A stretch of 64,000 nucleotides of DNA from Aureobasidium sp. EXF-3400. Taxonomy: Eukaryota > Ascomycota > Dothideomycetes > Dothideales > Saccotheciaceae. Positions 22,077-33,637 of this stretch are shown here, piece after piece (positions within the stretch are counted from its first letter, which is position 1; each line of letters starts with the position of its first letter). The notes below the pieces were generated by a model that did no database searches, had not been told where the DNA came from, and saw nothing but the letters and a program-made list of their open reading frames with translations. The position numbers were made by a program, and so were the translations under genes. The stretch covers positions 62,001 to 126,000 of the forward strand of contig SWBL01000047.1 of assembly GCA_024195585.1 (NCBI GenBank), written 5' to 3'.

Positions 22077-23786
22077 TCAACCTGCTCGCAAGCTCGCCAA
22101 TCTCTTGGTCCGAGGCCTCTCTATCTCACAGATAGGACAATCATGGTCGTTCTCTGGATGTCCACCAATCTCACGCTGCCACTCCACGTCTCTTTGCTTA
22201 GCCAGCTGTTCACGTCTGGCAGCCAAGTATGCTTTGTGGTCTGGTGGGCTGGCGTCCATGATGGTGCTGAGTCCTGCGTACTTGATCTGTCCACTTTGTT
22301 CGTCAATAACAGCGTGCGATCTAGGATATCTCTCCCATCTTTGTTTAGCCAGAACGATCGAGTCCCGTGTGCAAGACAGCTGGGGATCAACTGTTGGCCA
22401 ATCTTCACCCAAGCGGTGGCGTACAAGCTCGAGACTATCCTTATGCGAGGGTACGGATCGGTCGTAAATAGTACTGGCGCTACTGGGTATGCTGGGAGCG
22501 GCATGTTTAAGGGCTGGTTTGAGGTGTGGTGATACTCGGGCGCTCTGCGCTGAAGATTGCGGCTCACTTCGTGCCAGCAAGCCTGGCTTTGTAGTAGGCG
22601 ATGAGCTACCCGAACGACTGTGTCTGGCCGAGTATCGTCCACAACCCTTCTTCGGACTATCACTTGTTGCATGTCTGTTAGACGGGACAGCTGAGACCTC
22701 ATCAGGGCTGGACGAAGGTTCTGGACTTCGTCTTTCGCCACGCTTTGCGCCAGCTCTCCTCACGCGGGACATGGTAGAGAGCTTCCTTTTGACCGCGTCC
22801 AGGGCGATCTCACCTCTAGATCCCAATGAGCTTCTTGTATTTGCACTTAAGCTAGATGCACTGCTCGATGGGCCCGACCTATCACCGGCACTGGCCGTGA
22901 CTCTGTCGTCATATGGGGTTGCGTACGCGCTGTTACTGGACGTGGAACTTGCGGCCTGGCTTCGAGACAATTGCGAGAGCTCCACAAGCTGTTCCTCGCT
23001 ATCATTGTTGTCAACAGGTGTAGTGCAAAAGTCGAAACGTATGGGACTGCCGGCGACGTGTGCATTGATGATCGGGCTATAAGCTGGTTTGGAATAGAGC
23101 CCTGACGCCGACGATGTGCGGTAGAACCTGGCCGAAGTAGGTCTTTCCTGAGGTATCGACGAGGCGCCTGAGATTGAATATGACTTTGTATGGCGGAAGG
23201 AGAAAATGGGATCCTTTGCATCATCCGCATCGTCATCGTCGTCTTGAGATACCTGCGGAAGTTCCTCGGTTGGCGTTGAGTCATCGTTGTAGGTCACCAT
23301 CTCTTCACCCATGTCGTAGAAGTCTTGGTCTCGTTCGTGGCTGTTGAGAGAGATCTCGTCTAGATTCTGTGTTGCTTCGGGTGGAGCGTCTTCGGATTCC
23401 TCGAACGAGATTAGATCAGGCTGTGCCTTTTCAGTGTCCTGCTCTCCTGACTTGGTTGGTTCTCGATCCAAGGTGGTTGTGGATGGGATTCGAAAGCGCG
23501 GAGGCGCAGTGTTGGACCTTCGTGGAGCAGCATCCTCAGGAGTGGGCTCGATGAAATGAATCTTCTTTTTGCGGGGCGTTGTTGGAGCACTTGGTGAGTT
23601 GACAGGTTTTTGCAGTCCGACCCACTCGCCTTTCATCTTCAGCTTCCCTTCTGCATTCTGTGACAATTCAAACTCACCACCATCGGCCGGCATATCATCC
23701 TCGGCAGATGACCGAGGTTCGATGTCGAAAGCGGTGACAGGTGCAGCTGGGACACTGTCTCTTCTCAATATACGGTATGTACTCAT
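22077..23786 (-). CDS. Long disordered protein of unknown function
   Basis: A single exon. Start at 23786 gives 569 aa (MSTYRILRRDS...); the frame stays open to another ATG at 23900, giving 607 aa, but the extra part is unlike the rest. Most of the protein is Ser/Pro/Asp-rich and probably disordered, with a KRKLSTMSRVRR basic patch that looks like a kinase target or nuclear signal. The last 110 residues are more ordered: DSLELVRHRLGEDWPTVDP, LAKQRWERYPRSHAVIDEQSG and a terminal CPIC pair of cysteines after HDC, possibly metal binding. I do not recognise the family. Confidence 0.7.
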   Translation of the reverse strand: MSTYRILRRDSVPAAPVTAFDIEPRSSAEDDMPADGGEFELSQNAEGKLKMKGEWVGLQKPVNSPSAPTTPRKKKIHFIEPTPEDAAPRRSNTAPPRFRIPSTTTLDREPTKSGEQDTEKAQPDLISFEESEDAPPEATQNLDEISLNSHERDQDFYDMGEEMVTYNDDSTPTEELPQVSQDDDDDADDAKDPIFSFRHTKSYSISGASSIPQERPTSARFYRTSSASGLYSKPAYSPIINAHVAGSPIRFDFCTTPVDNNDSEEQLVELSQLSRSQAASSTSSNSAYATPYDDRVTASAGDRSGPSSSASSLSANTRSSLGSRGEIALDAVKRKLSTMSRVRRAGAKRGERRSPEPSSSPDEVSAVPSNRHATSDSPKKGCGRYSARHSRSGSSSPTTKPGLLARSEPQSSAQSARVSPHLKPALKHAAPSIPSSASTIYDRSVPSHKDSLELVRHRLGEDWPTVDPQLSCTRDSIVLAKQRWERYPRSHAVIDEQSGQIKYAGLSTIMDASPPDHKAYLAARREQLAKQRDVEWQREIGGHPENDHDCPICEIERPRTKRLASLRAG

Positions 23787-24535
23787 GGCTGGCAGAAACC
23801 CCTTGGTTGGTGTACGGGATTCCAAGGCGTAGACAGAAAAATGTCGAAATCGATGGAACAGAGGTATGGTGTATAGACCTTGAGTTAAGGTGGCGATCAA
23901 GGTAGGTGAGCGGTTGGTCTAGGAATAATCGGAAACAGATAGCAATGAGAACGGGGCAGAGAGGAGGGGTCAAGGAGGGTTAGGTAAAGAGCGTAAGTAG
24001 GTGTCGATTGAGATGGTCAAAGGTCAGAAGCCGCGTACGTTCGACCAGCATGCAGTCGTCCATCGTCGCACCTACCTTTTTGCTTGCATTGTACTACTCT
24101 GACGAACACCTCTCTGAAATGGAAAGAGCAGAATTGTCTTTAGGTTACAGCTCTTTCTGTACACTGGCGTTGCGCCTCTCCAGCAATTATTGTCGTCCGC
24201 GGCGCATATTGTGATGACATGAAATCTTGGGCGCCATCTACACAGAGGCACCGACAGATGTCTGCATGTCCACGGTCAACTCAAACAAGCTTCCGACGTA
24301 AGTAGGATGACAAGTATTGAGTATCATCGGTCGCGGACAGGAGTTTATGGTGTTATCGAACCTTGAAGGTTTGAGAAAGGGCGGAGAAATGGGAGAGCAT
24401 CTGCCCCTCCATTGCATCATCCGAGGCCCCGTTCCTGACTGCCATCCGCATCATACTTCTTGAACACATCAAGAACAATTTATTTCCAGCTTCTAGTTCT
24501 CAAATCTTCTCTTCTAACCTCCAATCACAGCAAAC
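23787..24535. other. Divergent intergenic region
   Basis: The disordered-protein gene and the dehalogenase gene start outward from this gap of about 750 bases. Small open frames are present on both strands but none has a recognisable product or splice partners. Confidence 0.5.
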
Positions 24536-25331
24536 ATGAGTGGTGAAAGCAAAACCATCCTGGCCTTCGATGCCTATGGCACACTTCTCTCGACCGAGTC
24601 CATTGCTAAGAAGCTTGCCTCACACTTTGGGCAAGAAAAGGCTCAGACAATTGCAACTACATGGCGCAAATACCAATTGGAATACACATGGCGTCTGAAC
24701 AGCATGAGTATGCAGCTTGTGCCCTAGTCTGACTATCCAACTTACGCCACCCACAGAACAATACGAGGACTTTAGCAAGGTTACACTGCGTTCGTTGCGG
24801 CACGCATTGGCCGAATCTTCCGTCTCGCTGGAGCAGGAAGATATCGATGATCTGATGAAGGCTTACGACTCGCTCTCCATCTTCCCTGATGTGGCTCCAG
24901 CCCTCGAGGCTATCTCCAAGCGCAACGACCTCTTCCCAGTGGTATTTTCGAACGGTACACACACAATGGTTTCCAACTCTGTCAACAAATCGCCAGACCT
25001 CTCAAAGCATGCATCGGTTTTCCAGGACATTGTTGTGGTCGAGGAGCCAAAGCGATTCAAGCCTACACCAGAATCATACGCTCACCTTGCCAAAACAGTC
25101 GGCAAAGACTTCAACAACAAAGAGGATATGGCGAGCATGTGGTTGATCAGCGGAAACCCATTCGATGTCACAGGTGCTCGCGCGGTAGGAATGCAGGCAT
25201 GCTGGGTGGACAGAGCAGGCAACGGATGGCAGGATGCTCTTATCGAAGGCGAGCTCGGAAGACCATCAGTAATTGTCAGAAGTCTTGAGGAGGTACCCAA
25301 CGCTGTAGCGGGAGTCCTACCTGTACAGTAA
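24536..25331 (+). CDS. Haloacid dehalogenase, type II
   Basis: Two exons: 24536-24707 and 24757-25331 (248 aa). It carries the full L-2-haloacid dehalogenase set: nucleophile D12 in FDAYGTL, the Arg of WRKYQLEYTW, VVFSNGT with the phosphate/carboxylate-binding Ser, KRFKPTPESY with the conserved Lys, and SGNPFDVTGARAVGM with the acidic residues of motif IV. The reaction is hydrolysis of 2-haloacids with inversion, though many fungal members act on other small acids. The intron is 49 bases. It is followed closely by the tRNA-Gly gene. Confidence 0.92.
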
Positions 25332-25392
25332 GCGATGTGTTGGTGTTGTAAACAAAATTGTATATCCACATATCCGAACTTGCTTCAACAAA

Positions 25393-25463
25393 GTCGCAGT
25401 GGTTTAGTGGTAAAATTCGTGCTTGCCATGCACGAGCCCCGTGTTCGATTCACGGCTGCGACA
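25393..25463 (+). tRNA. tRNA-Gly(GCC)
   Basis: A complete cloverleaf without intron. The acceptor stem pairs 25393-25399 with 25456-25462 (GTCGCAG with CTGCGAC) and A25463 is the discriminator. The D-arm contains TTAGTGGTAAAA, the anticodon stem pairs 25418-25422 with 25430-25434, the loop is TTGCCAT with anticodon GCC at 25425-25427, and the T-arm CCGTG-TTCGATT-CACGG pairs perfectly. A TTTT run follows at about 25467 and could end Pol III transcription. The internal A and B boxes are intact. Confidence 0.97.
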
Positions 25464-26383
25464 TCGTTTTGCCAGATAGACAAGACTTCACAAACCTTTT
25501 GCTCTTTCTTGGATGAGCCTGGGACAAGGCGTTCTCACGTATCTCCCAGCTCATGATAATCAATCTCATAGCTATCAAAATGCACAATCGAGTTTAGAAA
25601 TCAACCACTTCCAATGAGAAGATGTACATGGGGGACAGATGCCAGATCGTGTCTTGACATCAATCGCGGATATCAGGGCAGATACATGGCAGTGCGAGCA
25701 GACGCAATATCAATTAAGCGGCCAGAGGTACAGCAAATCTCATGAACAGCAGGACCTCAAGCTGTGACAACAGACGAGAACTCACAACAGCACACTGAGA
25801 ACAAGAACAGCAGGCAACAAACGCAGAACCATGCTTAGCTGACTGCAACTGTTCCAATCGCAGGCAGAAATTGTCAATAGTGCGCACTCGTCCTTACAAG
25901 AAGCGCAGCTGCAGATTTTTCTGTCTCATCCAATATATTTCCTTGATCCTCATAGATTTTGAAGATTTCGGGGTAAGCAGACGAAATGTTAATCTATTCC
26001 CTTTTTCCCCCCTCGCTCGCAACAGAGAACAGCACGGCGTTGGTGAATAAAGGGAAATCAGTTTTTATGTAACCGGACAAAGAGGGTCAAGGGAAGGACT
26101 GAAATTTATACCTCGAAGAGATGCACGGACCAGACGCAACAAGCGCCCGCCAAGGACAAATGACTGCTGGTCAGCAAATTCCAGTCGGAGATCGAGTGAG
26201 GGTCAGCCAGATCAGAGCCCAAAGTAATTTTGCTTCGTCACAACCACAACAAAACCCTGTCGCGACTTTTGAGAAGATCGCAACTGTGATAGCAAAAAAT
26301 ATTCACCAGGATTACCCGATCTCGCACGGCAAGGTCGACAAAGAAAATCCCACAAACCAACAACAACCTTCACAACTGCAACC
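25464..26383. other. Intergenic, no gene seen
   Basis: This stretch between the tRNA and the PDAP1-like gene is AC- and AG-rich with a T/C-rich tract near 26000. A plus-strand frame of 98 codons at 26121-26417 overlaps the next gene's start in another frame and has no recognisable product. The last 250 bases are probably promoter and leader. Confidence 0.5.
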
Positions 26384-27168
26384 ATGGCTACAAGAGGTAG
26401 AGGCGGCAAGTTCATGAAGCCCAAGCGCGGTGGTAAGTGACCATATCATGGTATCTAATATGCGACAAAGCTAACTCAACAACAGGCGGCAAGCACTTCA
26501 GCAGAGATCTCCGTCCCGTTGACGCCGAAGGCGCTGAGAAGAGCATGTGGGCATCAGACTCGGAAAACTCGTCGTCCGAGGAGGAATCATCTTCAGAGGA
26601 GGAGTCGAGTGAGGAGGAGGCGGCACCCAAGCCCGCCGAGCAGGAGATGACCCGTGAGCAAAGACGTGAGGCAGCCAAGGCACGCAAGGCGGCAGCCATC
26701 GCAAAGAAAAAGGGGCCCATCCAGGTCGGAGACATGCCCTCAGATAGCGAATCGGACTCATCAGACGACGACGACATGCCCGCCAACCCCAACCACACCG
26801 CAAAGGCGGCAAAGATGGCCGCGAAGCCCGTAGTTGCTGGATCCGACGACGAGGCACCCAAGAAAAAGTCAACCAAGCCTACCGACATGTCGCAACTGTC
26901 CAGGAGAGAGCGTGAGGCGCTGCAAGCACAACAAGCCAAGCAGAGATACGAGAAGCTGCACGCCGAGGGCAAGACGGAACAAGCCAGAAATGATCTGGAG
27001 AGACTGCAACTGGTCAGACAGCGCAGAGACGAAGAGGCAGCACGCAAGGCAGCTGAGAAGGCCGAGAGAGAGGAGCACGAAAAGGAAAAGGCCGAGCAGC
27101 TGGCTCGCATGGAGAGACAGAGAGCAGCAGCCGCAGCCAAGAAGGCCCGTGGCAATAAGAAGAAGTAA
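26384..27168 (+). CDS. PDAP1/PP28-like acidic phosphoprotein
   Basis: Two exons: 26384-26432 and 26486-27168 (243 aa). The N-terminus, [21 protein letters not shown], is shared by PDAP1 homologues. An acidic Ser/Glu tract with many SxxE casein-kinase-2 sites follows (about 45-70 and 105-120). The PP28 domain is the segment [16 protein letters not shown] to [15 protein letters not shown], and the end is a long charged helix rich in Ala, Lys and Glu. The role of the family is poorly known; it is highly charged, heat- and acid-stable and probably cytosolic. Confidence 0.9.
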
Positions 27169-27520
27169 ACGGCATTGCTTTTATGACCTGATGAGCGAGG
27201 AGCGAATTGAATGTTGGTTACCGAAGCAAGGCTATCAGAGCAAGATACCAGGAAGGGTTTCGGGGATTTGTGGATAGCATATGATAGCTTACGACACGGT
27301 TGCTCCTACTTGATTTGTTTGTCAACCTACAGTACCTACGCGGTGCTCGTGTGATGTTTTTTGTGATGCAGGTCGAGTATCAACGGAGATAAACTAAAAT
27401 ACGTGGAGCAACCCCGGAGGAGAGACGACGCCGCAATTGCATGTGCTCCAAGAAGTTTTCGGGACAGCGTCTCAGAGCGACCTTTAGGAACGTGATCCTG
27501 TAGAGGCAAACCAAGACAGA
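27169..27520. other. Intergenic between PDAP1-like and IF-2 genes
   Basis: This 352-base gap lies between two plus-strand genes. It must hold the first gene's 3' end and the promoter of mitochondrial IF-2. I see no other structure. Confidence 0.5.
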
Positions 27521-30500
27521 ATGCGCAGGTCCAAGTTGTTGAGGGTCAGTCACGGCAATTGATCAGACGAAAAGTCAACTGACCATAGCGTACAGGCGTC
27601 CTCGAGCCAAAGCCTCTGCAGCTTTTGCGCTGGTCGCATACACCCTCACGCCTTTCAGACGAGTATAGCCCGGAGTAATGCTTTCCATTCGACTGCCAGC
27701 CACGGTCAGGACCCTAACGACCCTTTCTCCTCTTTCGAAATCCCCGATACCGCACTTGAAGCTCAAAAGGTCTTGCAAGCGGCGAAACGCCAGAGAGAAG
27801 AACAAGAGGCTGCTCGCCGCAGGCAAGCCGAGGAGACAAATGAGAAACTCGCTTCTCAGAAGTTGTTTGGAAATGCGCCTCGCAAGGTATCCCAGGCCCA
27901 ACAGGGTCAGCAAAAATTGCCACAACAGCCACAGCAGCCAAAAGAGCCACAGAGATCCAAGGCGCAACAGACTCAGGGAAAGGGTCTCAGCAATTTCCAG
28001 CAGCAGAGGCAGCAAAAGCCCAATCAGTATAACCAAAGACAGACTTCCAGCCCGCCGAAAGCAGTAGATCCCGCTGCTAATCGACCTCTGAATCGCGTCC
28101 AGACTGCTCGCCGCGAAGGTCGACAACAGCACGCAAAGATCTCGCATGACAACTTTCTGCAGGATCTTGATTTGAACAGGTCGGAGAATACCATGCCTAA
28201 TATGGATACTCTACCTACGGGCCAGAGGCACACACGGAGCAACCAACCTGTAGCACAGCCTGCCCCAAGACCTCAGTTTAAGAGCGAGCCAAATGCTCCT
28301 TCGAAGCCTACCGTTAAGGCACCGTCCTGGATGTCTGCCACTCCCGCTTCCCAGCCAACCACCTCTTCCTCAAGTGCCGTCCTGTCTTCAGACACGCAAA
28401 CGCATTCGTCAGAATCCTCTCAGCCTGAGGATCCTGTCTCAAAAGCGTCGCAACCTACCGAGGTTTACGAAGACATCTTCTCGGCCGATCTGGAGCAGGT
28501 AAGAAAGGCTTTCGAACCAGTCCCCGCCCCACCAGTCAAAGTGCGATATGCACCTCACAACTCGGAGTTTGTACCATCGGATCATACCGAAAGACCAGAA
28601 ACGTCCAGAGATCGCGCTTTTAAGGACTGGCAGCGAAGGGAGGAAACACAACGACAAGGAAGTGAGGATTATCAGCAGAGAGAAGGAGCGCGCGCGCCTC
28701 AGAACAACAAGCTTACCGACCTTGCAACTTCCTTCATCAACCAACGCCCAAGGCCTACGACATCTGCAGCACCGTCACCGTCTAAGTCAGAATCGCAATC
28801 CACGTCGTCGTTATCCGAGGAGGCTGGTGGATTGTCGCAAGAGGAAGAGAGAATGCTACAAGCATTATTGGCTCGCAAGAACAAATTATCGGCAACTCCC
28901 TCAACATCAAATCTAGAATCTCTGTTTGATGAACAAGATCAGCAGACAAGACGTGCACTCGTTGACGAATCGAGAATGCGCGTCCAAGAGGATCAGGCTA
29001 GGAAGGCTGAGGAAGATCGTTCCCGCGGGCCTCGTTTCTCCACCAAGATAGTCAACAATCGCGAGGAGCCAGATGAAAAGCCGTTCGAAAACGCTCAAAA
29101 CTGGAGTATCCTGAAATCGCGACGCCAGCCGCCGCAATCGAGGCAGCAGGAGCAGCAGGACAGTGATAATGGAAGCAACCAAAGATTTTCATCCATCTCA
29201 GCTGGAGATATTGATGCAAGATTCGAAGAGTACAGACAGAGGCGACCAAGATTGGGTGGTTTTAACATCGAGTCTCTGAATGTTGAAAACAGACCTGCTA
29301 GACATCTTCGTCCGGGCCAAACTTGTGTCAGATGTGGCCAGCCAGGTCACATTTATCGTAACTGCCCCAACCCACCAAAGCCTGGCTGGGTTGAACGAAC
29401 TCCGGGTCAACAGCCTGTTCGTGGTGAGCGAGTTGATCGCAACGCCACACGAGCCGACAGAGACGTACGACGACCAAGAGAAACCAGAAGTGCTGGAAGA
29501 GACATGGCTGCTGCATATGGAGTTTCGGCACCTGAAGAGGCCTCTGAAGGACCTGAAGAATTGGACCCTGCTGAAGTGGAAGCAGCCAGGAAGTTGGCGG
29601 AGCGCAATGCTCGTAGAGCGTCTCGTTTTGTCGAGGAAGACGATGAAGCCCAAGCTGATACGCCCAAGTCTCAGCCTGTTAAGGGACGCCGCAGCCGCTT
29701 TGAGGAAGTAGACGAAGAGGACGATGACAAGCCTCGTAGAGGTCGCCGCAACCGATTCGACGACGATGACGATGTGGAAGGCGACTTTGGCACTATGCGC
29801 AATAACCGCGACGAACGCAAGAAGGCCCGCCAGGCAAAGAAGGAAAAGGCAGCAAAGGAGGCTGCACGTCAAGCTGCAAGACAAGCAAGACGTGCAGAGG
29901 CCATGACTCCCATCAACCTCCCAGAATTCGTCAGCGTCTCGAAACTCGCACAGCTGACCAACGTAACATATCAGGAGATGGCTGAGAAGATGGAGGAGCT
30001 TGGTTTCGAGAACACATCGCACGATCATATTCTTGGTGCCGAGGAGGCAGGGTTGATCGCTATGGAATATAACTTCGACCCTACTCTCGGTGCCCAGGAA
30101 GAAGCAGAGGCCGAGGAGCGTGACTTGAAGGCGTTGCCAGAGCCTGCACATGAGGATAAAGAGTTCCTGCCTGTCAGACCTCCCGTCGTTGCAATCATGG
30201 GACACGTCGATCACGGAAAGACTACCATCCTTGATTACCTTCGCAAGTCGTCGATTGCAGCTTCCGAGCACGGAGGTATCACACAACACATTGGTGCCTT
30301 CAGCGTTGCTCTGTCGAGTGGCAAGACCATTACCTTCCTCGACACACCTGGACATGCAGCCTTCCTTGAGATGCGCAAGCGCGGTGCCACTGTGACCGAC
30401 ATCATCATCTTGGTTGTTGCAGCTGACGATTCCGTCAAGCCTCAAACCATCGAAGCCATCAAGCACGCTCAGTCCGCTCATGTACCTATTATCGTTGCTG

Positions 30501-31877
30501 TCAACAAGATCGACAAGGAAGAAGCCGACGTCGAGCGTGTCAAGCAAGATCTGGCTCGCCATGGAGTTGAGATTGAAGACTTTGGTGGCGAGACTCAGGT
30601 CGTGCCTGTCAGTGGAAAGACTGGTCAAGGTATTGATGAGCTCGAAGATGCAGCCGTCACTCTCTCCGAGATTTTGGACCACCGCGCCGACACTGAGGGT
30701 CAAGTCGAGGGTTGGGTCATTGAAGCCACGACCAAGCCAAGTGGTCGTGTAGCTACTGTGCTTGTCCGTCGTGGTACATTGAAGCCCGGTACCATCATCG
30801 TGGCAGGCAAGACCTGGGCTCGTGTCCGCAGTCTCCGCAACGAAGCTGGTGTAGCCCAGATGTCTGCTGGTCCCGGTACTCCCATCGAAGTGGACGGCTG
30901 GCGCGACCAACCCGAGGCAGGTGATGAAGTCCTCCAGGCACCTAACGAACAGAAGGCCGCCGATGTAGTTGCCTTCCGCGACGAAAAGGCCGAGCGCATA
31001 CGCATGGCTGAAGACATGGAAAAGATTAACGCCCAACGCCGCGAACAGCAAATCCAACGTGACTTGACCAAGGAAGCTGCCGCTGCCGAAAAGGCGGCCG
31101 AGAAGGCAGCCAGAGCAGGAGGCACTGATGTCGAGCCCACAGCAACCCGCAAAGCAGCTGTTGACGCTGACGAAAACGAAACACCTGGGCATCAAACCGT
31201 GCCGTTTATCATCAAGGCCGATGTCAGCGGTAGCGCCGAGGCTGTCTCTGCTTACCTACTCCAAATGACCAATCCTCTGTGCTCGCCAAAACTGCTTCGC
31301 GCCTCTGTAGGTCCAGTTTCCGAGTTTGACATTGAGCACGCCGATGCAGCAGGAGGTCACATCATTTCGTTCAATCTACCTCACGACCCTGAGAGCGCTG
31401 GCCGTGCCGAACGCAAGGGCATCAAGATCCTCGAGCAAAACGTCATCTACCGCATCGTCGACGATGTGCGTGCAGTGCTGGAAGAAAAACTACCACCACA
31501 GAAGATCCAAAAAGTCACTGGTGAGGCTGAAGTCGCCATGAGTTTCGAGATCGGCATTGGTGGTCGCAAGAAGATGAAGATTGCAGGTTTGAAGGTCAGA
31601 AACGGTGTTGTGGCTAGAGGATCACGGGTCAGAGTTACCAGAGGTGAGGAGAGGGTATACGACGGTAAGTTTCTTTCTTCTTTTGCTCTTCAAGATGTTT
31701 TACTGACTTACGAAAATAGGTACCGTGACCAGTCTCAAGAACGTCAAGAAGGATGTTCAAGAGATGCGTAGAGGCACCGAGTGCGGTATGGGCTTCGACG
31801 GCTGGGAAGGCTTCGAAGTCGGCGACATGATCCAGACCTTTGAGGAGAAGACCCAAAAGCGCACTTTGCCGATCTAA
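27521..31877 (+). CDS. IFM1: Mitochondrial translation initiation factor IF-2 with CCHC zinc knuckle
   Basis: Three exons: 27521-27544, 27596-31664, 31720-31877 (1416 aa). The first 60 residues are rich in Arg, Ser and Ala with few acids, as a mitochondrial presequence. A long Gln/Pro/Ser-rich low-complexity region follows. A CX2CX4HX4C zinc knuckle uses C585, C588, H593, C598. Next come charged helices, the IF-2 N domain (about 790-840), and the GTPase: GHVDHGKT at 877-884, DTPGH, and VNKID for guanine binding. Domains II, III and C2 end at TLPI. It brings initiator tRNA to the mitochondrial small subunit. The yeast protein is about half as long. The tiny first exon (8 codons) is needed for a start codon. 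Confidence 0.92.
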
Positions 31878-32359
31878 GGGTGTATTGTAGGTGAAATGTG
31901 TAAGAGTATAAGAGATGGGAGGCCATATTTTTGTGCATATGTAAAAGGAATAGAAGCATGGCATGTACAGCGGCGTTGTTGTTTTGTTGTTGTAAATACT
32001 CACACCCGACTCTTGACTTCTCTACTGTATATAAGCTTCATGATGTTGTGGATAAAGTCTGTAACTTTCATCGTGCTCCAACTAGAGCGAAGAACAAAGA
32101 GTACACTATAAAGACACAATCATTTTCATAAAGCAGAGGACGTGACCGAAGAGAGCAGATAGTATACCATATCTCCGTGGACGCTGTCTTGGTTCCTGAC
32201 TTTACTGTGCATTTCTACAGATACATTACGTACTTTAGCACACTGAGAGGTTGAACAAGACAACTATAGCACAGTCATGGAGGTTTTTGAAAATTTCGTG
32301 TCGACGTGCATGGAAGAGAAAGAAAAAGGCTTTTGTTTGCTGAATTTACATGCATTCAA
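31878..32359. other. Convergent 3' region
   Basis: IF-2 and the UNC50-like gene end towards each other. The DNA is AT-rich and should contain both polyadenylation regions. I see nothing else. Confidence 0.5.
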
Positions 32360-33208
32360 TCATACAGACTTGCGCAAATCGGCAGCAGCCCATAAAACAG
32401 GAGCAAAGTGCTTTGGCAGGTTCAGACCAAACAAGCTGACGATCCAGAAAATGGCAAAGGCCACGACAGGGGTCAAGAGTAGTTGAGTATGGTGTAAGAA
32501 GGGGAGAGCGTTGTAGCCGAGGAAGGTAACAACAAAGTAGTAGCCAAAGGCCACCAGGTACAAGAGATTGCCGAAGAAGAGCGAGACCCAGTAGTCGCGT
32601 GAGATGACGGGCATGAGTAGAAACTGGACGACATACAGCCAGACCCAGACTGGGAAGAAGGCGCGAATCGAGACGTCAAAGCAGTATCCAAACTCGAGTT
32701 GCTCGGCAGCATCGTTCCCTGGTGGACCAAACAAGCCAGCTCTTTTGTTTCTGCCCGGCAGACCCTTGACACCAGGACCCAATAGCTTTCCGACGAGGAA
32801 GTAGGCGGCGGTAGAGACGAGTAGCGAGGTAAGGAGGAAGTGGCCGAAAATGAAGACAAGAGTGATGCGTAAAGTTTTGGAGAAGCCGTCGGCGTAGGCC
32901 AGACCCCAGGACAGGGCAGTCAGGAGCAGGAAGAAGGAGAGCAGGTAGGTGAAAGAGGGGTCTGCTCTGTGCCATGTGTTGCGAGTTTGTTTTTGGTAGT
33001 AGACCTGGCGGAAGACCTTTTTGGGAGCAATGATCAGACTCGTCATCTCCCAGACGGCCATCTCGAAATCCATTTGCGGGAACTTGAACAGGCGTTTGAA
33101 GAATCGAGGCATGCGGATGCGGCCATCTTTCCGCCGTGATGACGAGGGGACTGGGCCGAAGGACGAGACATTCGAGTTATTCCTCGGGAGCGTAATTTTC
33201 GGATTCAT
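32360..33208 (-). CDS. GMH1: UNC-50 family Golgi membrane protein
   Basis: A single exon of 282 aa. The N-terminal signature RFFKRLFKFPQMDFEMAVWEMTSL and WHRADPSF are characteristic of UNC-50/Gmh1, followed by five or six hydrophobic segments. The family lives in the Golgi membrane and interacts with large Arf guanine-nucleotide exchange factors. The start at 33208 (MNPKITLP) was chosen because the frame upstream to 33307 adds residues atypical of the family. A stretch around GVKGLPGRNKRAGLFGPPG lies in the loop between the second and third spans, as in other fungal members. Confidence 0.92.
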   Translation of the reverse strand: MNPKITLPRNNSNVSSFGPVPSSSRRKDGRIRMPRFFKRLFKFPQMDFEMAVWEMTSLIIAPKKVFRQVYYQKQTRNTWHRADPSFTYLLSFFLLLTALSWGLAYADGFSKTLRITLVFIFGHFLLTSLLVSTAAYFLVGKLLGPGVKGLPGRNKRAGLFGPPGNDAAEQLEFGYCFDVSIRAFFPVWVWLYVVQFLLMPVISRDYWVSLFFGNLLYLVAFGYYFVVTFLGYNALPFLHHTQLLLTPVVAFAIFWIVSLFGLNLPKHFAPVLWAAADLRKSV

Positions 33209-33637
33209 GTTGCGACAGTGGAATGTCAGACGAGTAGTCGCACAAGGGCGAAGAGTCGAGATGTCGAGGAGAGACAACAAGCTCAAAGACGCTTCAGGCC
33301 ATCGCATCCGGCTGCCTATCTGATGTCACGCATGCAAGTGCGGGTGTGCCCGCCGCTAGCGTGGTTGGCGGGAGCAGAGCAGCCTCGGAGCTCTGGCGTC
33401 TTGCGCAAAGTCAGGTCGTCCAAACTTCACATCCATCTCTGCTCACTGCTGTCGCATTTCTCGTCATCCTCTTGATTGCCTGTTTGCTCGTGTTTTCTTC
33501 TACCTTTCAGTGATAGGCCCTTCTCAACACCACGTATAACATTCCAAGCCTGCCAAAGAACCCTTCGCGCACACGACACTCGACTCCATCCGTTCCCCGC
33601 GCGTCATCTATCTCGTCGCTCGCGTTCCGCCGCCATC
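33209..33637. promoter_or_regulatory. Divergent promoter region, UNC50-like and RNA14
   Basis: Both genes start outward from this gap of about 430 bases. The plus-strand frame is open from 33476, but the ATG at 33638 gives the conserved acidic N-terminus of fungal RNA14 and is preferred. Confidence 0.5.

Noticed and set aside
26412..27155. 247-codon antisense frame opposite the PDAP1-like gene
   Set aside because: The product is Ser/Ala/Leu low-complexity generated by GAG/GCC-rich sense codons.
29198..31195. 665-codon open frame antisense to mitochondrial IF-2
   Set aside because: It mirrors the codon bias of the sense gene. The sense strand has clear IF-2 motifs throughout, and the antisense product is Cys/Leu/Ser-rich without domains.
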